NCBI GenBank assembly: GCA_017860615.1
Contig: JAGDMU010000008.1
Location: 32,011-96,010 of the forward strand
From: Pseudomonadota bacterium
GTDB taxonomy: Bacteria > Campylobacterota > Campylobacteria > Campylobacterales > Sulfurospirillaceae
Direction: 5' to 3'
DNA length: 64,000 nucleotides
Below, piece after piece: positions 27,264 to 36,691 of this stretch (its first letter is position 1; each line of letters opens with the position of its first letter). Under the pieces are notes generated by a model, which searched no databases, was not told where the DNA came from, and saw nothing but the letters and a program-made list of their open reading frames with translations. Both the position numbers and the translations under genes were made by a program.

Positions 27264-27291
27264 AGCTGAAAAAACCACTGTTTTTTCAGCT
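27264..27291. terminator. Perfect 12-bp hairpin upstream of the fdh operon
   Basis: AGCTGAAAAAAC (27264-27275) and GTTTTTTCAGCT (27280-27291) enclose CACT. It lies 40-67 nt before the Tat-peptide start, so it is either a terminator of the torD-side transcript or an attenuator in the fdh leader. Confidence 0.65.
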
Positions 27292-27353
27292 CTAAAATCC
27301 TTACATGTAAAGCGTTTATATTATGCAAAATTAGCATATTTATAGAACATGAA

Positions 27354-27430
27354 GCACCAAAGGTGCGTGGGCTTTCTGCCAAAGAAAACCCAGTGTTAAC
27401 GTAGTCTTTAGAGCTTTGCTTTAAAGACGT
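27354..27430. repeat. Cluster of short inverted repeats between torD-like gene and fdh genes
   Basis: Three adjacent hairpins: GCACC/GGTGC (27354-27366), TGGGCTTTCT with AGAAAACCCA (about 27368-27392) and GTCTTTAGAGC-like arms with one mismatch (about 27406-27430). They resemble REP-type intergenic repeats or a structured leader RNA. No known riboswitch is recognised. Confidence 0.5.
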
Positions 27431-27439
27431 ATTCAAAGA

Positions 27440-28159
27440 TTAGAGTACAAACTCTTCAAAATTCTTTTTCGGTCTTGGCGTCAATGGTTTACGTGGTTTT
27501 TTGTGCTCTTTGGTGTAGACTTTCGGCACTTCATCCTCTTTTTCTTTGAGCGGTTTTTTCACATCCAAATAGAGTCGCTCTAATGCTATAAAAGAGTGCA
27601 TAATCACGGCTAATTCTTGGTAAAAATGACTGTCTTCATGAATGTAAAGAGCGCCAATAAAGTCATCCACAAAGGGATTGAGAATATTAACAAACACTTC
27701 GCGCGCAAGCTGTGCACTTTTCTCATTATCCGCAAGTTCTTCTTCGATCATTTTTTGCAAAAACAACATTACAAAACCAACATGGTCTTCAAGCTCTTTA
27801 AACTTTTCCGTATCGCGTCTGAAGTTAGAACTTAAAACATAATTGACCATTTCTAAGCGCTTTTTTCCATCATCTCGGTTCTCAAGAAAATAGGATGCCG
27901 TTACAGGGATAAAGGCTGAATAAGGGCTAAAAAAGATCGTATCGCTCTCTTCTTTTAGAAGCGCATAGCCTTCACTAATAAGCAAATTTTGCATATTACT
28001 AAACGCACGTTTACTCTCTTCATCAAGTGGGTTTTGCGCTAAAATATCGATCGTTTTTTGAATCACTTCAAGATCATTCTTGTTCTCAAAAAACATCAAA
28101 AGTGAAGCAAAGAGCCCGTAGTAAACGGCTCTTGCTTTATTAATTGCCTCTTGATTCAT
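27440..28159 (-). CDS. TorD-like molybdoenzyme maturation chaperone
   Basis: 239 residues, mostly helical. The TorD/NarJ family pattern appears as ARAVYYGLFASLLMFFENK at the start and FFSPYSAFIPVTASYFLENRDDGKKR near residue 70-100, followed by DHVGFVMLFLQKMIEEE and FVNILNPFVDDFIGALY. Such chaperones hold the Tat signal of a molybdoenzyme until its cofactor is inserted; here FdhA is the obvious client. The C-terminus is Lys/Pro-rich. It overlaps the ferredoxin gene upstream by 4 nt. Confidence 0.85.
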   Translation of the reverse strand: MNQEAINKARAVYYGLFASLLMFFENKNDLEVIQKTIDILAQNPLDEESKRAFSNMQNLLISEGYALLKEESDTIFFSPYSAFIPVTASYFLENRDDGKKRLEMVNYVLSSNFRRDTEKFKELEDHVGFVMLFLQKMIEEELADNEKSAQLAREVFVNILNPFVDDFIGALYIHEDSHFYQELAVIMHSFIALERLYLDVKKPLKEKEDEVPKVYTKEHKKPRKPLTPRPKKNFEEFVL

Positions 28160-29838
28160 AGGCTAGGTCCTTTTTGTTCATTTTTCATATGCGCCTTAAA
28201 CATCACTTTGGGCTTACAGGCAGCACAGCAGTAGAGTGTTCTAAGTTTTACTTCATCATTGCCAAAAAGTGGTGTCATGATAGCTGCAATTTTTTCCACC
28301 GCTTTAACGGTCGCAAAAGGCATTCCGCACTCAAGACAGGTGAAAAGCTCATCTTTTGCCATAATACGTTGTGAAAACCAACTCGGTTTTAAACTGATCT
28401 CATCTTTAATGACAGTGAGACAATCCTTCTCAGGACAGGTCACTTCACAGTAGCCACAATTCGTACAAATCGAAGCGTTAAAACGAAGGGAATTGTCTTC
28501 AGGATGTGCTGTCAAGGCGCGTACATTACACGCACCCACACAACTAAGACACAAGGTACACTTACTCTCATCGATTTTGATATCACCGTAATGAACATGC
28601 TCACCCGTCTTCACCACACCTAAATCTTCACCATCGACTAAGTGTGCAAGACGTGCTGAGAAGATCTCACGTTTGCGAAGACCGTCTTCATTGATGCCGT
28701 ACATACACTCAGGAAAACTCTCTAAACTTTCAAAAATGCGCGCTAAATCGGCACTATCTTCACACACATAAATCGCTTTTTTGTGATACTTTTTCTCAAA
28801 AATTTCGTTAAGGATGCGAATGACATCGCCTGTACCTTTGGAGATAAAATCGGTGTAGAAAATGATCGGATTACCACTGGTTTGAAGCAGATTTAAAAGG
28901 TGCGCTTCATGTAAATATTTTTCACCCTCAATCATCAAAGGTAAAACGCCCTCTTTCAAAGGAATGTCAATCAAGCCTAAATCCATTTTATGCGGAATAA
29001 TGAGCGCCGTTGAGCCTTTAAAATAATCGCTCAAATGCGCAAAAGCAATGCGTGGCATCTGCGTATAATCAAGCGCTCCACTAGGACAAACGCTGATACA
29101 TCCACCACAGCCATGACAGTCAATATGAGAGAATGCCAAATGCTTGGTTTCATCTTCTTTCAAAATCGCTACAGTTGGGCAGACCTCAGCACACTTACCA
29201 CACACCTCAACGCGACGTTCATGGTACTGGCAGATGGAAGGATCGTAATTGATATAGTTTTTATAGTGGTATTCGCCTTTGTTGTCACGAAGCTTTTTAA
29301 GTGCCCCTTCCAATCCAAGTAGAGCTGGATCATACACACCGCTTTGCTTCATAGCAAAACTTGGAGCACTCCACCAGATAATCTGGTCACATTCAAGTTC
29401 AAGCAATTCACCCTCTTTTTTAAGGGTTACACTAAGAGCTCCAATGTGCCCATTGACATCTAAAATCATTGAAGGTGAAAGAACAATAACCGTAAAAGCT
29501 TCATTTGTAAGCTCTGTTTTAAGGGTATCATGTTCTGCATTATCAGTGACGATTAAAACTTTACTACCCACCTCTTGAGAGTAGTCCATATCTTGCGCAA
29601 AATCAAAGCCAAGTGCACGAATAGCGTAAAGTTTTGTTATATTATTAATCTTTTGGGCAATACTATCACGGGAGTGTTGGAGGTAAAAATTGATCTCAGG
29701 AGCATAAATAATTGCTTCTGCCTCAGGGTGGTTTGAGACCAAAAAGTCACCAGAACATGGGCTTTTCACCAGTTCGATCGCTTCGTTAAGAGGGAAATCA
29801 ATACCAACGGTATCGTAGAAAACGTACTCTTTTTGCAT
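28156..29838 (-). CDS. Multi-cluster 4Fe-4S ferredoxin protein
   Basis: 560 residues. Ferredoxin motifs appear as CGKCAEVCPTVAIL and CHGCGGCISVCPSGAL near 215-255, then CTLCLSCVGACNVRAL and CTNCGYCEVTCPEKDCL near 430-475. A further CLECGMPF with CCAACKP lies close to the C-terminus. The N-terminal half has a DUF-like region with a Rossmann-type strand (SKVLIVTDNAEHD). Similar proteins accompany formate dehydrogenase in Campylobacterota and may supply electrons or assemble clusters. It is the first gene after the ModE box at 29934-29961. Confidence 0.82.
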   Translation of the reverse strand: MQKEYVFYDTVGIDFPLNEAIELVKSPCSGDFLVSNHPEAEAIIYAPEINFYLQHSRDSIAQKINNITKLYAIRALGFDFAQDMDYSQEVGSKVLIVTDNAEHDTLKTELTNEAFTVIVLSPSMILDVNGHIGALSVTLKKEGELLELECDQIIWWSAPSFAMKQSGVYDPALLGLEGALKKLRDNKGEYHYKNYINYDPSICQYHERRVEVCGKCAEVCPTVAILKEDETKHLAFSHIDCHGCGGCISVCPSGALDYTQMPRIAFAHLSDYFKGSTALIIPHKMDLGLIDIPLKEGVLPLMIEGEKYLHEAHLLNLLQTSGNPIIFYTDFISKGTGDVIRILNEIFEKKYHKKAIYVCEDSADLARIFESLESFPECMYGINEDGLRKREIFSARLAHLVDGEDLGVVKTGEHVHYGDIKIDESKCTLCLSCVGACNVRALTAHPEDNSLRFNASICTNCGYCEVTCPEKDCLTVIKDEISLKPSWFSQRIMAKDELFTCLECGMPFATVKAVEKIAAIMTPLFGNDEVKLRTLYCCAACKPKVMFKAHMKNEQKGPSL

Positions 29839-29933
29839 TTTACATCCATTAAGTGGTAAATAAGAATTTACCGAATTGTAAAATGAATTGGATTAAATGG
29901 CTCTTAACAAGACAAAGTTTATCCGCTTGAAAG

Positions 29934-29961
29934 ATCGTTATATATATATTTATATAACGTA
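29934..29961. promoter_or_regulatory. ModE box between the fdh maturation genes and the sensor operon
   Basis: ATCGTTATATA (29934-29944) is 10/11 to the ModE half-site; after a 6-nt spacer, TATATAACGTA (29951-29961) matches 9/11. It lies 96 bp from the ferredoxin start and 82 bp from the binding-protein start, so it could serve either direction. Confidence 0.82.
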
Positions 29962-30006
29962 TTTTGGGCGCATTTGTTTAATTAGGTTGCGTTAATCTTC
30001 TTAGGC

Positions 30007-30012
30007 TATAAT
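30007..30012 (+). promoter_or_regulatory. Candidate -10 element of the sensor-selAB operon
   Basis: TATAAT at 30007-30012, 31 bp before the TTG start codon. No good -35 is seen at normal spacing, which would suit an activated promoter. The ModE box ends about 45 bp upstream. Confidence 0.45.
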
Positions 30013-30042
30013 AACTATCATCAATATTTAAGGTGACTCATT

Positions 30043-31206
30043 TTGGTAAACAAAAACTTTCTAATCGTAAGCTTTTTAGCCCTAATTATTTTGGCACTCT
30101 TCTTTTTCTTTACCGCTTCGTTTAAAGGTATAGAGAAAAATTCAATTGTGCTAGGTGCGTCCCTTCCCTTAACAGGTATTAACAGTCATTTAGGACGTGA
30201 TGTGGTTGTAGGAGCCAATGCCTACTTTAGCCACACCAATGCCAGAGGGGGTGTACAAGGTAAAAAGATTGAATTTATCCAATATGATGACAAATATGAG
30301 CCTGAAAATACCTTTAGTAACACCATCAAACTTATCACCAAAGATGACGTTTTTGCACTCTTTGGTTTTGTAGGAACCCCAACAGTCAAACGTGTACTAC
30401 CGCTCATTTCTGAAACGAACATCCCTTTTATAGCGCCTTACACAGGGGCTTCTTTTCTTCGTACCAAAGAGACTCCCAACATTGTTAATTTCAGAAGCTC
30501 CTACACCGAAGAGTTGGATGCCTTAGTCGAGTACCTCACCAAACAAAAAAGTATTACCCGCTTTGCTATTTTTTATCAAAACGATGACTATGGTGAAGAA
30601 GGCTACATCGCGCTCTCAAACGCCCTTACTAAACGCAATCTCACACTCAGTGCCGAAGGGACGTATAAACGCAACACCCTCTCCATCCGCCATGCCATCC
30701 ATGAAATTGAAGCGGCAAAACCTGAAGCCATCATTTTGGTAGGTTCTTACAAACCGACGGCTCGTTTTATTGAAAAAGTCAAAGAACACATTCCTTCAAA
30801 AATGATTTTCTGCCCTATCTCATTTGTCAACGCTGACGCGCTGATGGGTGAACTTCAAGGCAAAGGCGAGAACATCCTCTTCTCCCAAACCGTTCCTTCT
30901 TACGATGATTTTTACTCTAAAGAGGCAGTGGAGTACCTTAAAAACCTTGCATTTTACTACCCTGAAGAGAAACCCTCTTTGGTCTCTTATGAAGCCTATT
31001 TAGCGGCAAAATCCGTCGTTACAGCACTTAAGGCCATCAATGGAACGATTACACCCAGCAAATTTTTGGACAAACTGAAACACATTCCTTCCCATACACT
31101 CGATAATATTCCTTTAAAATACAACCATGCGCAACTTCTAAACCAAGTCTATCTCTCAAATTATGTCAATGGCAAATTTGAGATTATTCAAAAGTACGAG
31201 TACTAA
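30043..31206 (+). CDS. Periplasmic/receptor-type ligand-binding protein (branched-chain amino-acid-binding fold)
   Basis: 387 residues, TTG start at 30043 after AAGGTGA. An N-terminal hydrophobic segment acts as signal or anchor. The type I periplasmic-binding fold is seen in GASLPLTGINSHLGRDVVVGANAYF near residue 37 and FALFGFVGTPTVKRVLPLISE near 105, with KSITRFAIFYQNDDYGEEGY at the second lobe. No ABC permease is nearby; the next gene, one nt away, is a sensor kinase. It probably acts as the ligand-sensing part of a three-component system. The ligand is unknown. Confidence 0.83.
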   Translation: MVNKNFLIVSFLALIILALFFFFTASFKGIEKNSIVLGASLPLTGINSHLGRDVVVGANAYFSHTNARGGVQGKKIEFIQYDDKYEPENTFSNTIKLITKDDVFALFGFVGTPTVKRVLPLISETNIPFIAPYTGASFLRTKETPNIVNFRSSYTEELDALVEYLTKQKSITRFAIFYQNDDYGEEGYIALSNALTKRNLTLSAEGTYKRNTLSIRHAIHEIEAAKPEAIILVGSYKPTARFIEKVKEHIPSKMIFCPISFVNADALMGELQGKGENILFSQTVPSYDDFYSKEAVEYLKNLAFYYPEEKPSLVSYEAYLAAKSVVTALKAINGTITPSKFLDKLKHIPSHTLDNIPLKYNHAQLLNQVYLSNYVNGKFEIIQKYEY

Positions 31207-31207
31207 G

Positions 31208-32839
31208 ATGACGTTTGTAGAGTTTATTAACCAAAAATTAGAGACCATCAAGTTTTCTAATAAAACCAAAATTCTCATCTTTATCATTTTAAGTGGTACG
31301 ATTACCATTGGCTTTTTGATGTTTGTCTCCATTTTTGCCCTCAAATACGACTACGAAACCCTATTCCAAAAACACACGCAACCTCAAGTTGATCTTGAAG
31401 AAATCAAAGACAATTATCGAGTAAACATTGCTGAAACACTGCGTGATATTCGTGAAAAACAGATCAGCAACAACGATGCGATTGAAGTGATTTATTTAGC
31501 GCAGCAGATCATTCACAAACAATGGGATAGTTACCAATTTGCAACCAATCGTCAAATTGGAGGGCTTCCTTATTTTGCAAGTAAATGGCTCAGTCTCTTT
31601 TTAGTTACCCCTGAAATTCCTGAAAAAACGATCTTTCAGCGAGGTATTGTCGATAAAATAAGTGTTAAAATGCAAAGTATCGACAGTAAAATCAATATTA
31701 TGCTTGATCTTTTAAAATACTCAAAAACCGAACAGGCAGCTTTTTTGATCGATGATATTACGCTAGAAGCTAACTCCCTCAATATCTACCTTTCAAGCTT
31801 GATTACCACACATCTTAAACAAGCCATTACCGAAAAACAGGTCAATGACAGCCTTTTTAAGACCAGTACCGTTATGCTGATTCTTCTCATCGGTATGATT
31901 TTCTTTTTCATTACCATGGTACTGCTTATCATCATTAACCACTTTAAGAATTTGCATAACTACCTTGAAGAGAATGTTTTAATTAAAACCAAAGAGCTTC
32001 GCGATCTTAACGATTCGCTTGAGCTTCGCATTAAAAGAGAAGTTGAAAATAGCCGTAAAAAAGACAACATTATGTTTCAACAAGCAAGACTTGCAAGCTT
32101 AGGAGAGATGCTTCAAAACATCGCGCACCAATGGCGACAACCACTGGGTTCGCTTATGATGATTATTCAAAGTTTTGAGAGTAAGTTTTTAGCCAAAAAG
32201 CTGGATGAGGCTTTTATATCTTCTCGTGTCAAAGATGCACAACTGCTCTCTTCCAATATGTCTGATACTTTGGAAGACTTTCGTACTTTCTTTAACCCCA
32301 ACAAAAGTAAAAAAGCCTTTCGCATCAAAGAGGTCATCCAAAAAGCGGTCGATCTTTCCAAATATCAGTTAGAAAAAGAAGAAATCACGCTTGCACTTTT
32401 GATCAAAGATGATCTTGAAGTCTTTGGCTTTAAAAACGAATTGATTCACGTTCTTTTAAACCTTATTGGCAACTCTAAGGACATTTTAGCGAGCAAAACC
32501 GATCAAATACATAAAATTATACACATCATTGCCAAGCAAAACACCGAGAGTATTTTTATCAATGTTATCGACAATGGCGGTGGTATAAAAAGTGATATAA
32601 TACCCAAAGTTTTCGACCCCTATTTTACGACTAAACACAAAAGTGTAGGGACAGGAATTGGGCTTTATATGTCCAAACAGATGGTTGAAAAACATATGCA
32701 CGGCAAAATAACCTGTAAAAATATCCGCCACAAACTAGGAACGAAACTTTTTTGGGCATGTACGATGTTTACGATAGAAATACCAAAAAATTACATCAAT
32801 ACAAACGAGGGTGATGACGATGAACAAGCGCAATTTTGA
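31208..32839 (+). CDS. Membrane sensor histidine kinase
   Basis: 543 residues from ATG 31208, which follows the upstream TAA by one base. Two transmembrane segments (about 21-42 and 220-245) bracket a periplasmic helical domain. The kinase core has an H box MLQNIAHQWRQPLGSL, an N box LLNLIGNSKDIL and a G box DNGGGIKSDIIPKVFDPYFTTKHKSVGTGIGLYMSK. The binding protein upstream likely signals through the periplasmic domain. The cognate regulator follows, overlapping by 20 nt. Confidence 0.9.
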   Translation: MTFVEFINQKLETIKFSNKTKILIFIILSGTITIGFLMFVSIFALKYDYETLFQKHTQPQVDLEEIKDNYRVNIAETLRDIREKQISNNDAIEVIYLAQQIIHKQWDSYQFATNRQIGGLPYFASKWLSLFLVTPEIPEKTIFQRGIVDKISVKMQSIDSKINIMLDLLKYSKTEQAAFLIDDITLEANSLNIYLSSLITTHLKQAITEKQVNDSLFKTSTVMLILLIGMIFFFITMVLLIIINHFKNLHNYLEENVLIKTKELRDLNDSLELRIKREVENSRKKDNIMFQQARLASLGEMLQNIAHQWRQPLGSLMMIIQSFESKFLAKKLDEAFISSRVKDAQLLSSNMSDTLEDFRTFFNPNKSKKAFRIKEVIQKAVDLSKYQLEKEEITLALLIKDDLEVFGFKNELIHVLLNLIGNSKDILASKTDQIHKIIHIIAKQNTESIFINVIDNGGGIKSDIIPKVFDPYFTTKHKSVGTGIGLYMSKQMVEKHMHGKITCKNIRHKLGTKLFWACTMFTIEIPKNYINTNEGDDDEQAQF

Positions 32840-33494
32840 ATTACTCGGTAGTTTTACAATTCTTTACATCGAAGATGAAGCAGATCTGCTTAAGCATACA
32901 ACCTCTGTTTTAGAAGATTTTGTGAAAAAAATCTATCCTGTGCAAACCATAGATGAAGCCCTAGAAATCATTAAAACCGAAAAAATTGATGTCATCATCG
33001 CAGATATTCATCTCAAATACAGCAATGGGCTAGACTTTTTACGTAGCGTCAAAAATGACCTTGAAATTGAGCTTCCTTCCATTGTGACGACAGCCTTTAC
33101 CGATACCGAGTATCTGCTTGATGCCATCAAACTTCATGTCGATAACTACATCATTAAACCTGTGAATATCAAAGAGCTTCTGAACTCTCTGCATGATGTA
33201 CTTTTACCTAAAATTCAAGCCAAAGAGATCGAGCGCTCTTACAACATCATCAAAACCATCTCCGCGGTAACCGATAGCAAGCAAGTGGAGATCATCCGTT
33301 TTATCATCAAAAATTTGGACCATGAAAATATGCTCAACTACTCTTACAGTGAGATCATGGAGCAAGTCGATGTCAGTAAACCCACGGTCATTAAGCTTTT
33401 CAAACAGCTTGGCGATCAAGGAATTTTAACGAAGATTCAAAACAAAAAATACCTTTTTGACGAGACAAAACTACCGCTTCCGGAGAATGCATGA
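32820..33494 (+). CDS. Response regulator with winged-helix-type output domain
   Basis: 224 residues if started at ATG 32820, 9 nt after a GAGG site; GTG 32811 and ATG 32814 are alternatives. The receiver domain has acidic EDE, phosphoacceptor Asp62 in IIADIHL and Lys in YIIKPVN. The output part at about 140-215 contains YSYSEIMEQVDVSKPTVIKLFKQLGDQGILTKIQ, a winged helix not of OmpR or NarL type. It overlaps selA by ATGA, so selenocysteine machinery is translationally coupled to this regulator. Confidence 0.87.
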   Translation: MNKRNFELLGSFTILYIEDEADLLKHTTSVLEDFVKKIYPVQTIDEALEIIKTEKIDVIIADIHLKYSNGLDFLRSVKNDLEIELPSIVTTAFTDTEYLLDAIKLHVDNYIIKPVNIKELLNSLHDVLLPKIQAKEIERSYNIIKTISAVTDSKQVEIIRFIIKNLDHENMLNYSYSEIMEQVDVSKPTVIKLFKQLGDQGILTKIQNKKYLFDETKLPLPENA

Positions 33495-34831
33495 ATAGCT
33501 TAAGAACACTTCCTAAAGTTGACAAGTGCCTTACACATCCTCTTTTTGAAGGCTGTAATGCAACTTTAGTGATGAAAATTGCCAGAACGCACATCGAAGA
33601 GCTGCGCCAAGCACTGATTCATAAAGAGATTGAAAATTTTGATGAAGAAGCTTTAATGAATGAAATCAAAAAGGCGTATGATGCCCTTTTTGAGCCTTCT
33701 TTAAAACCTCTTATCAACGCCACAGGGGTTATTTTGCACACCAATATGGGCAGAAGCCTGATCTCTAAAACCTTATTAGAGCGTGCAAGCGACGTCATCT
33801 GCAATTACTCAAACTTAGAATATAACCTAGAAATGGGCTCTCGTGGAGAGCGCTATGAGCATGTCAGCACACACCTCAAAGAGCTTTTAAATGTTGAAGA
33901 TGTCTTGGTGGTCAACAACAACGCCTCAGCCGTTTTTTTAGTCCTCAACACCTTCGCTAAAAACCAAGAAGTTGTCGTCTCACGTGGCGAGCTTGTTGAG
34001 ATTGGGGGTAGTTTTCGTATCCCTGAAGTCATGAAGCAAAGTGGAGCGCTCCTGTGCGAAGTGGGAGCAACCAATAAAACCAAACTTGCCGATTACGAGA
34101 GTGCCATCAACGAGAACACCGCAATGCTCATGAAAGTGCATCAGTCTAACTTTTCCATCGAAGGTTTTAGTGAAGATGTAGCGTATGAGAATCTCAAGCA
34201 ATTGGCCACCCAAAACAACCTTTTAGACTACTACGACTTAGGCAGTGGTTATGTGCCAAAACTACCGTATAACCTAGGCAACCGCGAACACTCTTTGAGT
34301 GAAATTTTGGAGTGTTCTCCTTCACTCATTAGTTTTAGCGGTGACAAATTGTTTGGAAGTGTACAAGCAGGTATCATCGCAGGACGAGCAGACTTAATCG
34401 CGAAGCTAAAAAAGAACCAACTCCTTCGTATGCTACGTGTGGATAAAATCACACTGAGTCTGCTTGAAGAGAGCATCAAAGCATACCTCAAAGAGGAGTG
34501 GGAGAACATCCCTACGTTATGGCTTTTGTTTAGAAGTGTTGAAGAACTGAAACAGCGAGCTTTAGCGCTTAGAGAAAAAATAGGTGAAACGTATTGCGAA
34601 ATCGTAGAGAGTGAAACCTATATGGGCGGAGGCACACTACCCAATCGCCGCTTTCCTACCATCGCCCTACACATCAAAGGCAAAGCGACTGCTTTAGAGA
34701 AAAAATTTCGAGAAGCGAGAGTCATTGGGCGTATTGAGAATGATCAATTTTTACTCGATTTTCGCACTATTCTTCCAAGTACGGAAGAAAAACTTATCAC
34801 TATCATAGAAACTATTATAGGCAAGAAATAA
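33491..34831 (+). CDS. selA: L-seryl-tRNA(Sec) selenium transferase SelA
   Basis: 446 residues, a PLP enzyme that converts Ser-tRNA(Sec) to Sec-tRNA(Sec) with selenophosphate. Family marks are INATGVILHTNMGRSLIS near 74, NNASAVFLVLN near 137, EIGGSFRIPEVMKQSGA and the PLP-lysine motif SFSGDKLFGSVQAG near 275-288. It overlaps both the response regulator and selB. Its product is needed for the Sec187 codon of fdhA in the same window. Confidence 0.95.
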   Translation: MNSLRTLPKVDKCLTHPLFEGCNATLVMKIARTHIEELRQALIHKEIENFDEEALMNEIKKAYDALFEPSLKPLINATGVILHTNMGRSLISKTLLERASDVICNYSNLEYNLEMGSRGERYEHVSTHLKELLNVEDVLVVNNNASAVFLVLNTFAKNQEVVVSRGELVEIGGSFRIPEVMKQSGALLCEVGATNKTKLADYESAINENTAMLMKVHQSNFSIEGFSEDVAYENLKQLATQNNLLDYYDLGSGYVPKLPYNLGNREHSLSEILECSPSLISFSGDKLFGSVQAGIIAGRADLIAKLKKNQLLRMLRVDKITLSLLEESIKAYLKEEWENIPTLWLLFRSVEELKQRALALREKIGETYCEIVESETYMGGGTLPNRRFPTIALHIKGKATALEKKFREARVIGRIENDQFLLDFRTILPSTEEKLITIIETIIGKK

Positions 34832-36666
34832 TGGAATACAGTATCGTTGGAACCGCAGGACATGTTGATCATGGTAAAACTGCTCTTATTACGGCACTCA
34901 CTGGCTTTGAGGGAGATAGTTTAGAAGAAGAAAAACGCCGAGGTATCACCATCAATCTCAGCTTCTCAAGTATGCAAAATGAGACGAAGAATGTTGCTTT
35001 TATCGACGTTCCTGGGCATGAAAAACTCCTCAAAAACATGATCGCAGGAGCGTTTGGATTTGACGCTAGCTTGGTCGTTGTCGATGCCAATGAGGGCATT
35101 ATGCCTCAAACGAGAGAGCATTTAGAGATTCTCAATCTTTTGCATGTGAAAAATATCATTATAGCACTCACCAAAAAAGACCTTGCAACGCCTGATGTCA
35201 TAGAACAGCGAAAATACGAAATCGCCGAACATCTCAAAACGCTTCAAAACCTTCACTTGGTGGAGATTATCCCCGTGAGTGTTTACGATGTTGCTTCGAT
35301 TCAAGCCCTAAAAAAGGCACTTTTTGATCTTCCCGTAACGCCTAAAAAGAGCAATGGACTCTTTCGTTACTACGTGGATCGCTCTTTCTCCATCGCTGGA
35401 GCTGGAACCGTTGTTACGGGAACCGTTTTGGATGGAACCATTAAAGTCGGTGAAAAGCTCTTTGCACCAGAGTTAGAAAAAGAGTTTGTCATCCGCAATC
35501 TTCAAGTGCATGACCATGACGTCGAAGTGGCGTATTCGTCTCAGCGAACGGCCATTAACCTTCAAAATGCCCAAAAAACCTCTTTTGAGAAAGGGGCACT
35601 GCTCTGTAAAAAAGGCTTCATTCGCGGTTTTGACTGCGCCGATGTTTGGGTAGAGAGCATTGGAGGGCATACGCTCAAACACAATGTTAAAGTGATACTC
35701 TATGTCGGAACCAAGCAAGTTGAAGCGCGTATTTTATTTTACGAAAATGAAGAAAAAGCAGACAAAGGCTATGCGAAACTGCAATTTAATCACAAGCTCT
35801 TTTTAGTCCATGATGAGCCTTTCATCATCTGTTCGAGTGGTCGTACCATTGGTGGTGGTCGTATACTGAATCCTATCAATGACCCCATGAAAAAAAAGGT
35901 TAAATTAGAGCTTCTTAAAGCGCTTGATTCTAAAGATTTTAAGAGCGCCTTTACCATTTTAGTGGAGATGCACAAACACGGCTTTGGACTCATCTCCTCC
36001 AATCAACGCTTTGGGCTAAATCATGAAGAAGCCATCGCTATCGCTCATGAAATGAGTGACGTTTTTGTCGATGAAAAAGGCTTAGTTCTCTACCCCGTTT
36101 CCATGAAAAATGAGTTGGAGCGCATCGTTCAAGCCATTTACGTTAAAAATGCGTATGCCCTCCTTTCCGCCAATTCGCTCTCCTTAAAACTCAAATGGGC
36201 AAGTGTTGCTTTGGTGGAGAGTGTACTGCAAAAACTTTGCGATGAGGGTGTACTTGAATTTGTCAATGGTATTTATAAAAATGCCCAAATTGACATCGAC
36301 AATATCGAAACACTCATCGAAGATAAACTCTATGGCATTTTACTAGGAGCCGAATTTACACCCGATGCACCCTATAACATCTACGATGAACTCGACATTG
36401 ACCGTAAAATGGGTGATGATGCGCTCAAAAGCCTCACACGGGCTAAAAAAGTCGTACGATTAGAGCATAACCTCTTTGTCACCACCATTGCACTCAGTGC
36501 TATGATGGCGCATTTAAGGGATATTATGCGTAAATGTGAAGGCATTGACATTAAGGCATTCAAAGAGCATTTCGATATGAGCCGAAAATACTTAGTGGCA
36601 TACCTTGACTATCTCGATAATTTTGATGATGTTAAAAAAGAGGGAAATAGAAGGGTTCTGATCTAA
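34831..36666 (+). CDS. selB: Selenocysteine-specific elongation factor SelB
   Basis: 611 residues, the normal SelB length. The GTPase domain shows GHVDHGKTALITALTG (G1), RRGITINLSF (G2), DVPGHEKLLKNMIAGA (G3) and LTKKD (G4). Beta-barrel domains follow with GAGTVVTGTVLDG, and the C-terminal part (about 400-611) has the winged helices that bind SECIS RNA. Stop and start with selA share TAATG. It ends at a shared terminator hairpin. Confidence 0.95.
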   Translation: MEYSIVGTAGHVDHGKTALITALTGFEGDSLEEEKRRGITINLSFSSMQNETKNVAFIDVPGHEKLLKNMIAGAFGFDASLVVVDANEGIMPQTREHLEILNLLHVKNIIIALTKKDLATPDVIEQRKYEIAEHLKTLQNLHLVEIIPVSVYDVASIQALKKALFDLPVTPKKSNGLFRYYVDRSFSIAGAGTVVTGTVLDGTIKVGEKLFAPELEKEFVIRNLQVHDHDVEVAYSSQRTAINLQNAQKTSFEKGALLCKKGFIRGFDCADVWVESIGGHTLKHNVKVILYVGTKQVEARILFYENEEKADKGYAKLQFNHKLFLVHDEPFIICSSGRTIGGGRILNPINDPMKKKVKLELLKALDSKDFKSAFTILVEMHKHGFGLISSNQRFGLNHEEAIAIAHEMSDVFVDEKGLVLYPVSMKNELERIVQAIYVKNAYALLSANSLSLKLKWASVALVESVLQKLCDEGVLEFVNGIYKNAQIDIDNIETLIEDKLYGILLGAEFTPDAPYNIYDELDIDRKMGDDALKSLTRAKKVVRLEHNLFVTTIALSAMMAHLRDIMRKCEGIDIKAFKEHFDMSRKYLVAYLDYLDNFDDVKKEGNRRVLI

Positions 36667-36691
36667 AAGAGTCGATATTTACTCGACTCTT
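36667..36691. terminator. Terminator between selB and psiE-like gene
   Basis: AAGAGTCGA (36667-36675) and TCGACTCTT (36683-36691), loop 7 nt, followed by T-rich sequence. It overlaps the last codons of the convergent gene at 36679. Confidence 0.8.
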
